A stretch of DNA of 64,000 nt from Myotis daubentonii (GCF_963259705.1 NC_081853.1:2790001-2854000), one strand, 5' to 3'. Counted from the stretch's first letter, positions 32,785-45,784 are shown. Notes: generated by a model from the sequence alone, not told the origin. Translations and numbers: made by a program.

Positions 32785-32998
32785 TATGGAGCCAGCCTGG
32801 TTGGCCTCACTAGTGGGGTAATTGTGCAAATCAGTTAATTGATCTCTCTCAGTTTTTACATCCATCAAATGGGGATAAAGTTAGCGTTTCATATTCTGAG
32901 TAGAAAGTAAAATGCTTGCAAAATTGCACAACACATAGTAAATGGTCTACACATATTAGCTGTTGTTATTCTTATCTTTATGATCATAATTATTAGGA
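32785..32998 (+). mobile_element. MIR SINE
   Basis: The MIR core is visible in order: gcaaatcagttaattgatct, ctctcagtttttacatccat, caaatggggataaag, and the 3' tail acacatagtaaatggtctac with ttagctgttgttatt. Confidence 0.8.
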
Positions 32999-32999
32999 A

Positions 33000-33240
33000 T
33001 TTAACCTAGAGAAATAAGGTGACACATACAGAAAGATTTAAACCTGAAGATGTTCATTACAGTAGTATTTATAAGATGAAAAATAAAAAAATCCTAAATC
33101 TCTGACATTAGAGGAAATTTTTTGGTTTGTTAATGGGATTGTCGTTTATTTTGTACACTACATTTTTCTGTACATTGTAAACTCTCTACACGAACCTTTA
33201 TTGCCTCTATAATTAAAATAAAAATTATTATTAATGTAAT
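33000..33240 (+). mobile_element. Ancient transposon debris, family uncertain
   Basis: gatgttcattacagtagtat with ttataagatgaaaaataaaa resembles a block repeated in old mammalian LINE-type elements. The rest is too diverged to assign. Confidence 0.4.
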
Positions 33241-35019
33241 TCACAGTCACAGTGTTTGGAAACTTCTATGAGATGTATACAACTGGCAGACAGTACCAAC
33301 TTCTCTGTGCTCCCACCATCAAATTTGCCAGACGCTAATCAAATCTGATAGCATCAATTTGTGACAAAATCAATCTTTTGTCAAAGAAAAGAGAGTATAG
33401 GCAGGGAAACGCACTACTTCTCCATCGATGGTTGCCCACTGCGCCCACTCCCGGTCACTTCCTCATCTGTGTGGACTTGCCCGCGCCTGGGGTGGCCCCT
33501 CACGGAGCCGACACATAGCTGCTGCCCAGTCCTGCTCTTTGCCCGGAGACTGACTTCACTGCCGAGGCACTAGGAAGGCAGGAGGGGCACTGCACGGCGA
33601 CATGCGGAGCCCTCCTGACAAGGCGGAAGGTGTGCCCCCCCGCCCCCCCACCGCGCATCACGGCAGGAAGGAGGTTGGGCCAGTGGTGCAGAGTCTCTGA
33701 GCCTTACTTTCCCTCTGTCAGTGGGCTGCGACAGAGAACTTCCAGAGAGGGTTTGTGAGGGGCCCATGAATAAGACGCAGAAAGGCCTTCGCCTGGGAAA
33801 GGTGATCAGGACCTGTGACTGGTCTTGCTCCTCACGTCTGAGGAGAGGGGAAGGTGTGGCTGAAGTCTTAGGGGCCCAAAGGGAGCGGCCGGAGGAGCCG
33901 GTTGTGTCTCAGGGCCCCCCCCCCCAGCCTGCTCCCCCCCCTCTACCTTCAGTACCTTCAGACCCAGGCAGCTGAGAGGTGGCCAGGCAGGTGGGAGCCC
34001 TGGCTGGAGGGCCCTGGGCCTGGAATGGGGAATTCTTGTCTCCGCCCTAAGATGATTGATTGACATCAGCACTCAGTCCCTCAACAACCCGGCTCTTCGT
34101 GGAGACAGTGAAGGCTGCAGAGTCCGTTCTTGTAGGCAATTACTGCCCAATTTACCATTTTAGGACAGAAAACGCATCTTAATAAATACAGAATTTCTCC
34201 TACTGACCTACTAGCAACAGTACTGAAGGGCCCCACACACAACTGTTTTAGATTTAGAGGCAGAGCGAAGGACCCAGTCTGCCTTCAGAATCTGAATTGA
34301 ATCAGGGTTTTATTTCAGATAAAATCTTTGGGGCTCATAACTTAAAAAACACAACTTTTACTGGCATTACGCAATTTGCCACGGGCCATTTAGCAAAATG
34401 TTTGTATATGTAAGCCCAGGTTCTTCTTTTAAGAAAGAGGAGGAGTGGAGGATGGAGATTGGATTTTGCTAAAATCCAGGTGGCATTTCAGTTTATATTT
34501 AATTTTAATTGGAAATCAAATACAGGCTGGGGCGAAAAAAATCTACCGTGTTTTCTTTACTGCGAGTATCCATTGCGGGTGGGGGCGGCGACGCTTCGGA
34601 GCGGATTCTAAGAAGCAGCTTTTTTATTGGCATGTCTATTTTTTTTCCTGGCAAACTTCTTGAGCCTGCATTTTCTTTTTTAACATCTAAGTTTTTACAC
34701 ATGGCAGGGTTTTTATCTCTCGCGGCTCCTTGCAGCCCTCCCTCTGTAGTTGGCATGGGCTTGGCACCCAGGTCCAGGTCAGCAAATAATTCCCTGCGAC
34801 AGGTAACCGAGGCCTTCCCTGGCGGCTGCCTGGCAAGCCCTCTCCGGTCCAGTCTGCGATAGCATTTGATTCTTGAGAGGCTGAGATGTTTCTGAAGAAT
34901 TAGGAAAAGATCACTGCTTTTTTAAGCTGGAGTTTCAGTGGCCCCCCCAGTTTGTGAGTGTAACTGGCTCTGGGTGCATTTTGTGAAACTCCCGTACAGT
35001 AGTGGTACAGCTAAAGCTG
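33241..35019. other. Unique intronic sequence with C-runs
   Basis: C-rich homopolymer tracts occur near 33636-33653 and 33917-33934. 34130-34720 is AT-rich and CpG-poor. No gene or transposon terminus is recognised. Confidence 0.5.
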
Positions 35020-35500
35020 CCGAGCGGGCCGGCGTCGGGGCGAGGCCCTCGCTCTGGGCTCGGGGTGCGGCTGGGTGGCGTTCACAGAGTCCCTTTGGCG
35101 CGTCCTCCGTCCTCCTCCCTCACCCCCTGCTCAGATGCGGAGATGTGTGTGTTCCTCTCCTTTTTTTCTTTCTCTGTGGTCATAGAATTTTTTAAATTCC
35201 TCAGATGATCCAGCCTCACATTTAATGGATGGAGAAGCTAAGCTCAGACCAAACTGAGGCTTTGTCCTCTGAGGAACGTTTGCGTGGACGCCCTGATGTG
35301 TTAGAAGCAGCTCCGTGCTGTGGGCCGTCGGGGCTGGCGGGCCGGCGTCCCATCGCAGGCGTCCCGTCGCCGTGGCTGCAGCCCCATGAGCGCCCCGTCC
35401 GGCACGGAGGGCACAGCCGTGTGGCCGCGTGTGCGGGTGCAGGTGCTGGAGGCTGGGAAGTGAGCGCTGTGGTCTCCAGAGCCCGGAGCAGGAAACGCCG
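35020..35500. promoter_or_regulatory. CpG-island-like patch
   Basis: CpG is dense in two blocks, 35020-35125 (about 13 CpG by my count) and 35280-35500 (about 25), at high GC. This approaches the random expectation, unlike the flanking intron. No TATA box or recognisable first exon is seen. It may be an internal promoter, an enhancer CpG island or a product of biased conversion. Confidence 0.35.
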
Positions 35501-35539
35501 CATTTAAATTCACTTCAATAGCAAACCTGCTGGGCTCCT

Positions 35540-35632
35540 GGCTCTTCTGTCTCTTCCACTGATGCTCTTTGTGAACACAGACCGTTCATACCCGGGCATG
35601 GCTGTGTTCCAATAAAACTTTATTCGCAGAAA
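35540..35632 (-). mobile_element. Old hAT fragment
   Basis: ggctgtgttccaataaaact followed by ttattcgcagaaacagc and ggcgggttggctct matches an ancient hAT family whose other end reads CAGGGGTCGGCAAACT. Only part of one end remains. Confidence 0.55.
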
Positions 35633-36886
35633 CAGCAGCGGCGGGTTGGCTCTTGGGCAGCAGTGGCCGCCCTGTCCTCCCGGTGCAGGGGCGGCGCCTC
35701 GGGAAACCTCTCTGTGCAGCGGCTCGTAGTTTGGGGTCTGCTTCCCGTTTCCAGTCCTTACAGCCTCAGGTCCGGTGGCGGCCCTGGGAACGCGGCTGGG
35801 AAGAGCGGCCAGCGGCGTCCTGGCCAGGACTCCAGCCCGCGGCCACAGCACAGGCTCAGGGGACCGGCTGCGCCTGCAGGTCCCTCCTGGACAGGCCTCG
35901 TCTTCGTGGCCTGGCCTGTGCCCCCCCCCGCCCCCCCCATGACCTTCATTGGATTTCTACCTGGAGTGGGTGCATCCCGACTGGCTCAGGTTTTGTCCTT
36001 CTGTGTGGAATGCAGTTTTACTAACAGGATAGCAGTTACTATGTTGCATCGAAAGGTAATTCTGTCTCCTTTTTGTTTGCAGTGTTTTTATGCGGGGCAA
36101 AGGACACGCCCCCCTCCCCACCCTCCAAGAAAAATCCCACACAGAACTGCTTTCAGGAGGAGGCGCTCCCACTCCTGGGACTTTGTAAATGGAGTCAGGC
36201 TGGTCGGTCGGGTGGTGGGGTGGAGAGAGGATGGGGATTTGGGGCTGCGAGGGAACTGTGACGCCTTCCTGGCGATTGTTCCTGTAAACCACGCCCATTT
36301 TCTGGAAATCCTTAGGGATCTGACTCCGGACCATCCGCCACCTGCGGTAGGAAGAGAAGGTGGGCCTGTGTCCACAGGGCAGGAGCGAGCGCTCAGGCCT
36401 GGGAAGGTCGTGAGCACTGGTGTGAGGGCCGGGGCTGCAGAGGGGCTGCTCTGCCCCCTCACCAGCGCTCTGCATCATCTCACAGACTCCTTTGCTTCTA
36501 AAAGTGCATGCTGTTTCTTTTCTCATTGGTTTCTGATTAATTTCGAAATCAGGCTCTGTTTTAAGTATTTGGTGCTTTGTTGATTTTTGGAAAGTATAGT
36601 TCCTAACAAATCACCAAGAGGCACTCCAGACCTTTAAAACGTGAAGTTCCCAGCAAGAATGTCCTTTAAAATGCCAGCAGTGAATCAAAAAGGAAGGAGG
36701 GAGTGAGAGGAAATTCTCATTTTTAAGATAGGACCAGTCAATAAATTTGTACACAAAACTCCTGGATTGCCCCTGCCCTGCCCTCATCTGTAAGGTAAAG
36801 GTAATGGTAACTGCTCCACACACTTCGGTGGGGGCACCGGGGAAAGCAGATGAGGTCTATGGGTCACGTGTCTCCTAAGCATCAGG
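35633..36886. other. Unique GC-rich intron
   Basis: A 306-codon open frame (35663-36583, + strand) crosses this segment but has no recognisable domain, crosses a C-run (35921-35938) and shows no exon signals. 36470-36780 is CpG-poor. No gene is supported. Confidence 0.5.
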
Positions 36887-37085
36887 TCATAGGTAGGCAA
36901 TGGATCACAGGTAAGAGACGGGTCACAGGTAAGCAATGGATTGGGTCTCAGGTAGGCGATGGGTGACAGGGAGGCGATGGGTGGCAGGTAGGGGATGGGT
37001 GGCAGGTAGGCGATGGGTGGCAGGGAGGTGATGGGTGGCAGGGAGGCGATGGGTGGCAGGGAGGCGATGGGTGGCAGGGAGGCAT
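36887..37085. repeat. 18-bp minisatellite
   Basis: From about 36958 the unit gatgggtggcagggaggc repeats seven times with aggtaggc variants. The left part (36887-36957) has degenerate versions (gatcacaggtaag). The minus-strand frame across it reads repeated SLPPIA, a repeat artefact. Confidence 0.9.
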
Positions 37086-38303
37086 GAGGGGCTGTCTTTA
37101 TGGAGATGTGGCCCTCACTTGCATTCCATCCTTTCAGGCCTCCTGCCTCCCAAACCCAGTGCGTTGCCTGGGCTGCTCTGCTCCTTGCCGGGCCCGGGAG
37201 CGCTGAGGTGCCCATGTAGTCGTTATCCACATGATGGGGTGAGAAATGAGGCTACATATATCTTCTGAGGCTTTAGTTTGATTTTTTAGTGTATCAGAAA
37301 CTGTTTGTTTTAGAACAAAGACACTGCATATGAATTTTCTTTTGTTAAAAACATGGAGCACCCGCCTGGAAAGTTCCTAGACACAAAGCTGGTCCACGGC
37401 TGAGCAGGGAGGCTCCCTGAGGCCTGGCAGGAAGGTGAGCGCGTTGTGTTACTTCGCAGAGGAGTATTTGCTGTTGGCCTTAGTATAATCATGTTAATGA
37501 GATTATTAGGTGGTGGAAATTTTCAATAAATAATTGATAAGGATTAGAAAGTGCCTTTTCGGCAAATAAACTTCAGAGTAATTAATATTCATGTGCTCTG
37601 TTTGTCAACAGAAAAAATGTAAATGAAGCCCAGACCAGACAGGGGCTCTGAAGGGCGTCCGCAGATGAGGGGAGGGACGGAGCCCTGTGCCTGCAGGCTC
37701 AGCTCCTCACATCTCATCTCTGTCCCCCCTGAGAAGCCCTGAGATTCGGTCTCTCGTAGGTGGTGGCGGTAAGGCGTGAAGGGAGAGGACGGAGAGCAGG
37801 CGGCTTGCTGTGCGGAAGCGGGAGGCTTTCCCTCCTGTTCATACTCCACATGCACTCTCTGGTGATAGACGATGCCCTGTGCTCCGGGCTTTCCCGCCCA
37901 AGCAGAGAAGAGGCCTGGATGAGGGAGCCCGGAGGGGTGCGAGGTGCCAGCATGCGGAAAACGCTGGCGATGGCGTCGCACTTGTTAGCGCTGTCCTCAG
38001 ACACTGTTTCCCAGGAACAGCGGGGCTGTGTGCAGCTCGGGTGATGCTGTAACATCTGCAAGTGGGACTTAAAGAGTTTCCGTGTGACAGTAACATGACA
38101 AAAGTTTATGGAGGGAACCCTGGACTCAATCTCTTCTATTCATCTATGTATCTCTCCAGATTGAGTTAGAGGTAATTGTACATTTAACCCCTCAAATAAT
38201 TTGAACCCTCAAATTTTTACCTTGTATGAAATGTGCTCTTCTTCCAGCAAAGACAGACTTTGGAATTTTCTTGCCAAAAATTATTTAAATTTAAAAAATG
38301 TGT
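37086..38303. other. Unique intronic sequence
   Basis: A CpG-poor, AT-rich stretch lies at 37470-37620 and a GC-richer one at 37640-38040. No gene or transposon is recognised. Confidence 0.5.
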
Positions 38304-38412
38304 GTGTGTGTATGTGAGAGAGAGAGAAAGAGAGAGAGAGGAGGGAGGATGGATAGATGGATGATGGATGGACAGACGGATGGAAGGACGGACGGGTAGA
38401 TGGATGAACAGA
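38304..38412. repeat. (GT/GA)n then (GGAT)n simple repeat
   Basis: A short GT run and a GA-rich run (to about 38345) lead into GGAT/GGAC tetranucleotide units up to 38412. Confidence 0.88.
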
Positions 38413-41400
38413 TGAAAAGAAGTTATGGCAGCATTTAATGATTACATTTAGGTAAAAAAGCATGTCCTACCTTCTTGGTTGGGAACAAAAGTGGTAAAAT
38501 ACAAATATTAAGAAGAATGAACACTTTAAAAAAATAAAAGAGAAGAAAGAATGACTGAAAATAACTGCTTTTCTTTCCTTTCATCTCATCCTGGCTGGTT
38601 CTTAGAGGGGAGAGCGAAGGCACAGAGATCAGAGCAGTGGCAGGTGGGCCTAAGTCTGTCGGGTTGCCCCGGGCCCAGCAATAGGGTTTTCTCAGTTAGG
38701 GGTGGTCTGGGAGGCTGCTGGTCAGCTTATGTGAAACAAATATTAACACAGATTGTATAATTACATCAGAGTCCGAAGTTTCTTAAATTTGCAAATAGTT
38801 TTCATCTAAAAACACACCGTAACAAAACACCCGGTGGCAGAGGAGGCTCCCTCCAGGCAGCCCTGGGAGAGATCCCAGCGCCTTTCACAGTTTATCTCCA
38901 TGGTATTTAAATTATGATACCAGTGGGCATTGTAATTAGTGTGCACTTGTCTACATAGCCATGTTGGCAGATTCGATTCATTCATACAGTAAGTCGTCAC
39001 TGCAAAAGAGGCCAGCACAGCCTGCAGGAAATAAAATTAAAAGTTTCTGCAAGCTGTTGTCGACATGGCCGTATCTCATTAACTTTAAAAATGGAGATTA
39101 TTTGCCTGAAAGCTTGATTTGACTAGCAGTAATCAAATATTAGGCCCAGCGAGGGAGGGGGGCCATTGTTGTGCTGTGTGCTGCAGTGTTTGCAGTTCAC
39201 TGTAAATAGCAGTATAAGATTTTTGTTTTGACAAAAGGAATAGGAAAGAGAAACATAGACATATGGCCTCCACGGCATTATTAGGATAGTTTTATTTTAA
39301 ATGAAGACTCGTTATTTCAGAAGCGCGCCGAGCACAAATGTGATGGTGGTTTCTCTCACCAGGAGGCAGCTCCTGCTCTGAGGGCTGCATTTCCCCTCTT
39401 CCACTGGCCCGTTGGCATGAACCGGAAATATGTGCACTGGACTCATCCCATTGTTTTAACAAAATATGATGAAGGTTGCAAAATTGTGCATTAGGGAAAC
39501 CCCAGTAGGAAAGCCCTGTCTGCTGCCCGCGGAGCTCGGTGTGTGAACGAGGCACCTGACCACATCTCTTCTGGCCAGTAATTGAGGAGTGTGGTGTTGA
39601 AAACTGGAAACCTGAAGTTCCTGAACTCTGCCACACAGGGTCTCATTTCCGACCTTGCTTTATGGTCCCCACGCACAAGTGTAAACTGTAAAATGAGGAG
39701 GCACTTTGGGGGGAAAAGGAAAGAAAGAAGGTGCAGTTAAACAAAAGACTGGAGATAAAGCCTTAGACCTTCTTATGTCTGTGAACTGAGAGCATGTTCT
39801 GCATTGTACTGAAGGAACGCGAGGCTAGAATGTGAGTAACTGGTTTCTGCATTAGGCTCTCCCCGGAGGGAGCAGGAAAATACCATGTCCCTGCATGAAG
39901 TGGGAATGTGAAATCTACCAGAAAGAAATATTTATGACCATTTCATGCTTGATTAGGCCTGGATGACATCTGTTAGAAGACAGGGACTGGACAAAGAGCG
40001 AGACGCTCAGGGGCAAATGTTAAGGGAGTTGTTCAGACGTGGCCGGGGCAGAGGCGGCCCTTTCCTGCCGGCAAAACCCGGGAATTGTGTCTGCAGGAGA
40101 GCGGCTGGCAGGCCCTCTGTGGGGGAGATGCTGGAGGCCGCCAGGAAACAGCCGCATGCCGCTGCGGACAGTGACTGCAGGGCCTCGGCCTCGGTGTGTG
40201 AGCAGGTCCCAGGGCAGCCACGGGCCGTGCTCCGCTGTGGCAGGAGGCGGCCTCACTTCCCCAGTGAGAGCGCCTTCTCCTGCGGGCGGACTCACAGCAC
40301 CGGCGGACGGCGCTCTCCGTGAAAGGAGAATTAATACATCACACACCTGCCTCTGAATACTTCTGCAAACCAAGTTTCTTTTCCTACCGTCAGTCTTCCC
40401 TGTAAAACGTAATCATGTGGGCCCCTCGGTTCCGTGGGAGCACTTCACCAGCTCACACAGTGCAGATGTTTGCCCGAGGAAGGAATGGAAGTTCCCAGCA
40501 CTGGCAGCCCTCTCCCCGAGTGTTCCACATCTCAGCGTCGGGGCTGGGCTGTTTGTCTGGAGAAGCGGCCTCCGAGGGCGGAGGACGAGCAGTCGTTTCA
40601 TTCTGGTTCCTTTCCCAGCTTCTCTTCCTGTAAATTCTCTGTCTGGAATGCTGATGGGAAGTGTTATTTTGTTTTTGTTTGCGCGGCTCTGCTGTTTTGA
40701 TTTTGTCTGAGTGGTATGGAAAACAGTACGTCACTTAGAGTGGGTGTTTTGTCTACCGGCCATTTGGCCATTGCACATATATTTTTCATACTTATTACAT
40801 GATGACAAGGGAACTGAAAAGGCACAATTTTCCAGTTGGAGTTTTCTTTCCAGTTTAATAATAGTGAAAAGAGAAAACACAGCAAACAGACTCGCCATCC
40901 GGTGGAGCTCGCGGGGTGAGAGCTGACTCGAGGTGGGTTTCTCCTTCCGCGCGGAGCTGTTAGGCGAAGGTCAGATTAATGCTTCTGTCCGTTTCTATAA
41001 TAAACTGCTTGGGGAGCGCCTCACATTCTTCATAGAGTTGTGCAATGCTGTAATTTAAGTAGGAAAATCCATAAAAGAATAATAAACAATTTTAACATCA
41101 TTCCTACGATTAGTTTGGGAGAGTCTTGCCCTGGTTTAGGCTGCATGTAATGTAACCTCTACCAATAAATATGTTTTAATTAAAATAAAACAAAATGAAA
41201 TTTGGATGAAAACCCAGCATACAAATCTCAAGGAATAACTTAAGGCTGTGTGCTGGCTCGGCTTGGGCCCGCTGTGTCTGAAACCGCTCTCCACATCGCA
41301 GCGTTAGGGACATATTGCGCAAGTGTGGGGCTCAGCACCACAAGTAAGTAATTGTGGGTACAAAAGCAGAAAATGGAAATGATGATTAATTTTCCAATTT

Positions 41401-42337
41401 CTCTCTGCAGCTATCTAGTCATTGTACCCAGAGGCCGCCAAGGGCTCCCATTAAATATTTAAAATGCAAGAGGAAGGTAGAACCCAAAAGATTTGGGATT
41501 AAATAATGTAAAATAACTGCAGGGCAATACTGAGATACAGCTATTGGCCAAATAAGAGATTCTCTCATACTTTTCTGGAGATCCATTTGCAATACTAACA
41601 CCATCTTACATGCAGTATCATAGATGTGACACTAGTACAATTATAGTGCTGATTAGATTATGGGACACATGGAAAACATGCTTTTGTCTTTCAGCCATTA
41701 GCTTATACTATTCAATGATAACAGCAAGAGCAAGAGTGTCAGAATAGCTCTATGAAAACTCGTATAATGCTCTTTTGCTTTAAATATGACCGTCCTTATT
41801 AAAGGATGTTGCCAGTACCGTTACACTAAATAGATGTTGCTTCTTCCTGGAGGGTGTGAGTGTTTGATGAAAAAATGCGATGTGTGGGGGTCACCAGTGT
41901 GTGCAGCATGGTTCCCTCCCCATAAGGGACCGTCCCTGGCCCTGGAGGGAGGGGCCTGGCTGCCGCGGAACACACAGGCTGCCGGTGAGGTCCGGCGCTT
42001 CCCCCCGCTCCGGGGGCTGTCTTTATCACTTTGCTCAGTCCCACATAATAACATCTTCATCTGAGATTGCTGCGGCGCAGGGACCTGCATTTGTTGATCA
42101 AATTTGGCTGGATAACACTGTGATCTCGTATCCTGAAGTGCGGAGATGTGCCTGGAATATGGAAGTGCAAAGCTGCCCTCCTGATTGATTGATTCTGCCC
42201 GTCACAGAACAAGATAACCGGATCAGTAAATACTCTGAGCACTTCACCATCGTCTCCACAATCAGCAGCGAGGGCATCATGGGGCTGGAGCACACTGGGC
42301 ATGATGGGAATGCACGCGTTTCAGAGCGGCCGCGGGA

Positions 42338-42338
<1 letters not shown>
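38413..42338. other. Long unique intron, repeat-poor
   Basis: Nearly 4 kb without recognisable transposons. 38750-39300 and 40930-41850 are AT-rich and CpG-poor, typical of conserved non-coding blocks around developmental genes. 40020-40330 is a GC- and CpG-rich patch with overlapping open frames that encode nothing recognisable. Confidence 0.5.
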
Positions 42339-42368
<30 letters not shown>

Positions 42369-42374
42369 CACACA
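42339..42374. repeat. (AC)n microsatellite
   Basis: AC dinucleotide run with one interruption (cgcac). Confidence 0.93.
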
Positions 42375-44626
42375 GAAATGTCTTTGTGTGTGGTTTCCTA
42401 GAAGAGAACAGTCTAAAGAAAAGTATTTTCTGTATGTTTAGAATGCTTCCTGGTTAGAAAAGCAGAGTTTATTTTGCCCCTGTCATCCTGGAGGTGTTCA
42501 ACATTTATCATAAAAAGTTGTTATTCGGCTTTTGTTTACAGAGGAGATTTAGAATGCAGATTAGGGGAGCAGCTGGGGAAGGGGCCGTAGTGGTCGCAAG
42601 AACAAAAGGAGCTTGCACCCAAGATTTGCTCCTATTAAAATAAACTTTTTGTTTAAACAGATGGGCCAAATACATGTAAACAAGTTGTTTAAACTTTTAC
42701 TGAATTCCCAGGGAGTGCCTTTCAAAATTAGCATGGGTTGCCAAATTTGGTGTTTAATTACACAGAGTTCAAGAAAAGTTTAAAGAGCGGAACTGGGAGT
42801 CTTTGGGAGCTGAGGTGACGGCAGGTCACCAGGTGGCACGTGCGATTCATGGCGCCCGGCCCTGCCCGCAGACTGTCGCCTCTCCTGGGCTTGCGTTTCC
42901 TCCAAGGCTCTGGTTCTGCAGGGCAGGGCCGCCTTCTCCTCCTCCTCCTGGCCTGCCTGTCCCTCAGGCCCTGGAGGCCCGGCCCGGGCTCCACAGCTGG
43001 GCAGCGAGTGGGGAGGGACGCGCGGGCCCCCTTTGTAAGTACTTTTCAAAATGAGTACTTAGGAGCTGTTTGTCTCTGGCGTGTGGGTAGTGTTACGACT
43101 TAAAGTCCTTCTTCTGTGGAAATTAATTTTTCTTCAAGTCCAGCGATCAAACCTGTCCCTCTCTCTTACCCTCTGTTTGCAGGCTGCTCGTTGGGAGGTG
43201 AGGCCAGTTGCTCAGACTGGCGTTTCTGTTCCACCAGCGACACTCGGGCCCTTGGGGCTCACGCTGCTTCTCCTCGATGCGTAGGCAGTGCAGGTGGTTA
43301 GGGGAACATGCCCCGGGCCGTGGCTGATGGGACCGAGCTGCCCCGTTCACCTGGGGATTTTGCGGGGTCTCCAGGGGGTCAGCGCTGCCTGTGGCCTTCC
43401 GATGCCTTCGGTGCGTGTTGGTGGCGATGTCTGGCCCGTTGTAGCCAGGTGTTTATTTCCTCTGACCTGTTTGCCCGCCTCAGCGCTCAACCCTCTTCCT
43501 GCCCCACAGTTGGCCCACATGGGCCACGTGACAAATGGAAGGCAAAATGGCACGGTCCGGGGTTAGAACCGGTCATTAAGCCCGGAACTTCTGTCTCTGC
43601 AGAAATCGCTTGCGTGGAAGGAGTGTATCAGTTACAACAAACATTTCAGTAAATTTATATATAGAAAAAAAACAGTTCTCACACTTAAGGAAAAATATTA
43701 CCACTTTTGAAATGGCTGGCTACTCCAGTGTGACTGACTTATTTTTATTTGAAATAATTATAAGGCCTTTTGGCAGAATTGGCCTCTGTTCTTATTTCTC
43801 TTTAATATAAAGAAAACTTAATTGAGTTTAATGTTCTTTAAACAAAAAAATTTGTGAGGTGCTGATGATTTTAGAGAAGTCATTCTGGGAAACAGGTTTT
43901 GATTTTTTATGGAAAAAAGAGAATAGTGTTTCCTTTAAATTTGGTGAAAGCTATTCCTAGTAACGTTTTATAAAATAATTTTTCTTTTCAGGGTGTGTTT
44001 TATTTCCATCTTTTTCAGGAAAGAGAAAGTGTTTTATTGGATATTTTGGTTTTAGTCCTTGTTTCCATTATTTTTGCCAAAATCCATGGGAGTTCACTTT
44101 CCGTTTAAATGCCTGAAATATTCCTTGAAGAATATGCATTTTGGGACAACTTGGGAAAATGCTATGCGGATTGGTTTAAAGAAGAAAAACGTTGTGACTC
44201 TAGTCATCTTAACCGGTCACTTTCTCCTCTATCATTGTGGAGGCAAATAATTCCAAGCGTGATGGGCCAGGAGTGGGTGGGAGCGTGAGTTTGAAGGTCA
44301 AAGGAATCTGGTGTTTGTTGGAGGATCAAGCATATCTTAGTGTTTAAGAAGTGAAGGGAGAAAATAAGTTTGCTCATTTAAAGATAGCAGCGGTCTTCAG
44401 AAAACACAAGACAGGTCCCCAGAAATGTGCACTGTCGGTGAAATAGGCTCGGCTACAGATTTTGGGAAAAAGTCCTCCCCATTTTTCTATACAGATTTGT
44501 TAGTCTTTGGAAACTAATGTCAGGCAGTTTCTGTTCTAATGGTTTTCACTGCTTCTAGGGAAATGTTATTTTCCTGCTCTGCCATCATCTGGCCTTTTAT
44601 TCCTTTAAAACCAGCATTTTTGGCCC
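42375..44626. other. Unique intron, repeat-poor
   Basis: AT-rich, CpG-poor at 42375-42780 and 43610-44530; GC-rich at 42790-43570. Forkhead-type TGTTTAC motifs occur at 42533-42539 and, on the minus strand, 42676-42682. No gene is recognised. Confidence 0.5.
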
Positions 44627-44783
44627 CAGGCACCCCCCTCCCTGTGACCCCACCCTCCCTCCCTGTGAGCCCACCCCCCTCCCTGTGAGCCCATCCCCCT
44701 CCCTGTGAGCCCACCCCCTCCCTGTGAGCCCCCCCTCCCTGTGAGCCCACCCCCCTCCCTGTGAGCCCACCCCCTCCCTGTGA
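44627..44783. repeat. ~20-bp minisatellite (cctccctgtgagccca)
   Basis: About eight units of cctccctgtgagcccacccc with small length changes in the C-run and one tgacc variant at the left edge. Open frames over it are artefacts. Confidence 0.93.
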
Positions 44784-45536
44784 GTCAGACCTGGGTGTGT
44801 CTGTATTTGGGGGCTGGCTGATGGGTTGGATTGAGCTTTTGTCTGTGGTATTGAACTCATGTTTGGCCAGCAGACCTCCAGCCCTTGGTCCTCCCACAGC
44901 CGCATGGAGAGCAGGTAGGGCCTTCTCACTCTCTGTGGGCCGCTTTCTAAAGTTTCTGATGTCTTGGAAGAAATTGGAAACAATGGTTTAGAATGGGCAA
45001 GCGCGTGGCTTCTGAGCAAGCTCTGTGGCTTCACGCTGGGCCTGGTGTTGGCGCCGCTGTGGGAAGATGGGTCTTGATGCAGGAAACTCAGAGCTAGGTA
45101 TGCAGGTTGAAAGTTTGCACCTGAGTGAGGAACTGAGCAGGACAAAGGAATTGTCTTCCTCCCCCTCTGGGACGTGAAGGGAGGTCGAGGAGACACGTTT
45201 GGCTGTGGCTGCCCCAGCGTGGCCACCAGCACTTGTTTGTAACGGCCCCGTTTCCGACGATGCTGTGGAGACGGGCAGCAGTGGCCGCCGGCGGGGAGGG
45301 TTAACGGGAGGCGCCGCCAGCGGGGAGGGTTAACGGGAGGCCTGCTGGAGGGGCGCTGGCGCAGTCTTCTGTCTGCCTGTGTGTCAAGCGCCCAGTCACC
45401 GCCAACAGCAGTTGCCTCCTCGTGCTCCAGGCAGCGACCCGGACCCACAGCAGCAAAGCCCTGCCTCCAAGTTTCCTTGAAGAAAGTGAATTCATAAAAC
45501 TCTGGCTGCTGACTTGCTTGTCCAGCCCTTTGAAGT
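44784..45536. other. Unique intron with one small duplication
   Basis: GC-rich sequence. At 45293-45343 the block gcggggagggttaacgggag occurs twice, about 29 bases apart. No gene is recognised; the 283-codon minus-strand frame here extends into the minisatellite. Confidence 0.5.
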
Positions 45537-45544
45537 GTTTAGCA

Positions 45545-45776
45545 CAGCGATGGCGAACCATTTGAGCTCGGCGTGTCAGCATTTTGAAAAACCCTAACTT
45601 TGGTGCCGTGTCACATACAGAAATTTTTTGATATTTGCAACCATAGTAAAACAAAGACTTACATTTTTGATATTTATTTTATATATTTAAATGCCATTTA
45701 ACAAAGAAAAATCAACCAAAAAAAAATGAGTTCGCGTGCCACCTCTGACACGCGTGTCATAGGTTCGCCATCACTG
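45545..45776 (-). mobile_element. Non-autonomous hAT element
   Basis: A 232-bp element has ends cagcgatggcgaacc and, reversed, cagtgatggcgaacctatga. It is flanked by exact 8-bp duplications gtttagca (45537-45544 and 45777-45784). The middle is AT-rich and there is no coding sequence. The intact duplications suggest a relatively young insertion. Confidence 0.92.
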
Positions 45777-45784
45777 GTTTAGCA

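Noticed and set aside
35663..36583. 306-codon open frame
   Set aside because: GC-driven frame crossing a C-run with no recognisable domain, no splice signals and overlapping frames of similar length on the other strand.
44597..45448. 283-codon minus-strand open frame
   Set aside because: Its C-terminal third is the 20-bp minisatellite and the rest has no known similarity.
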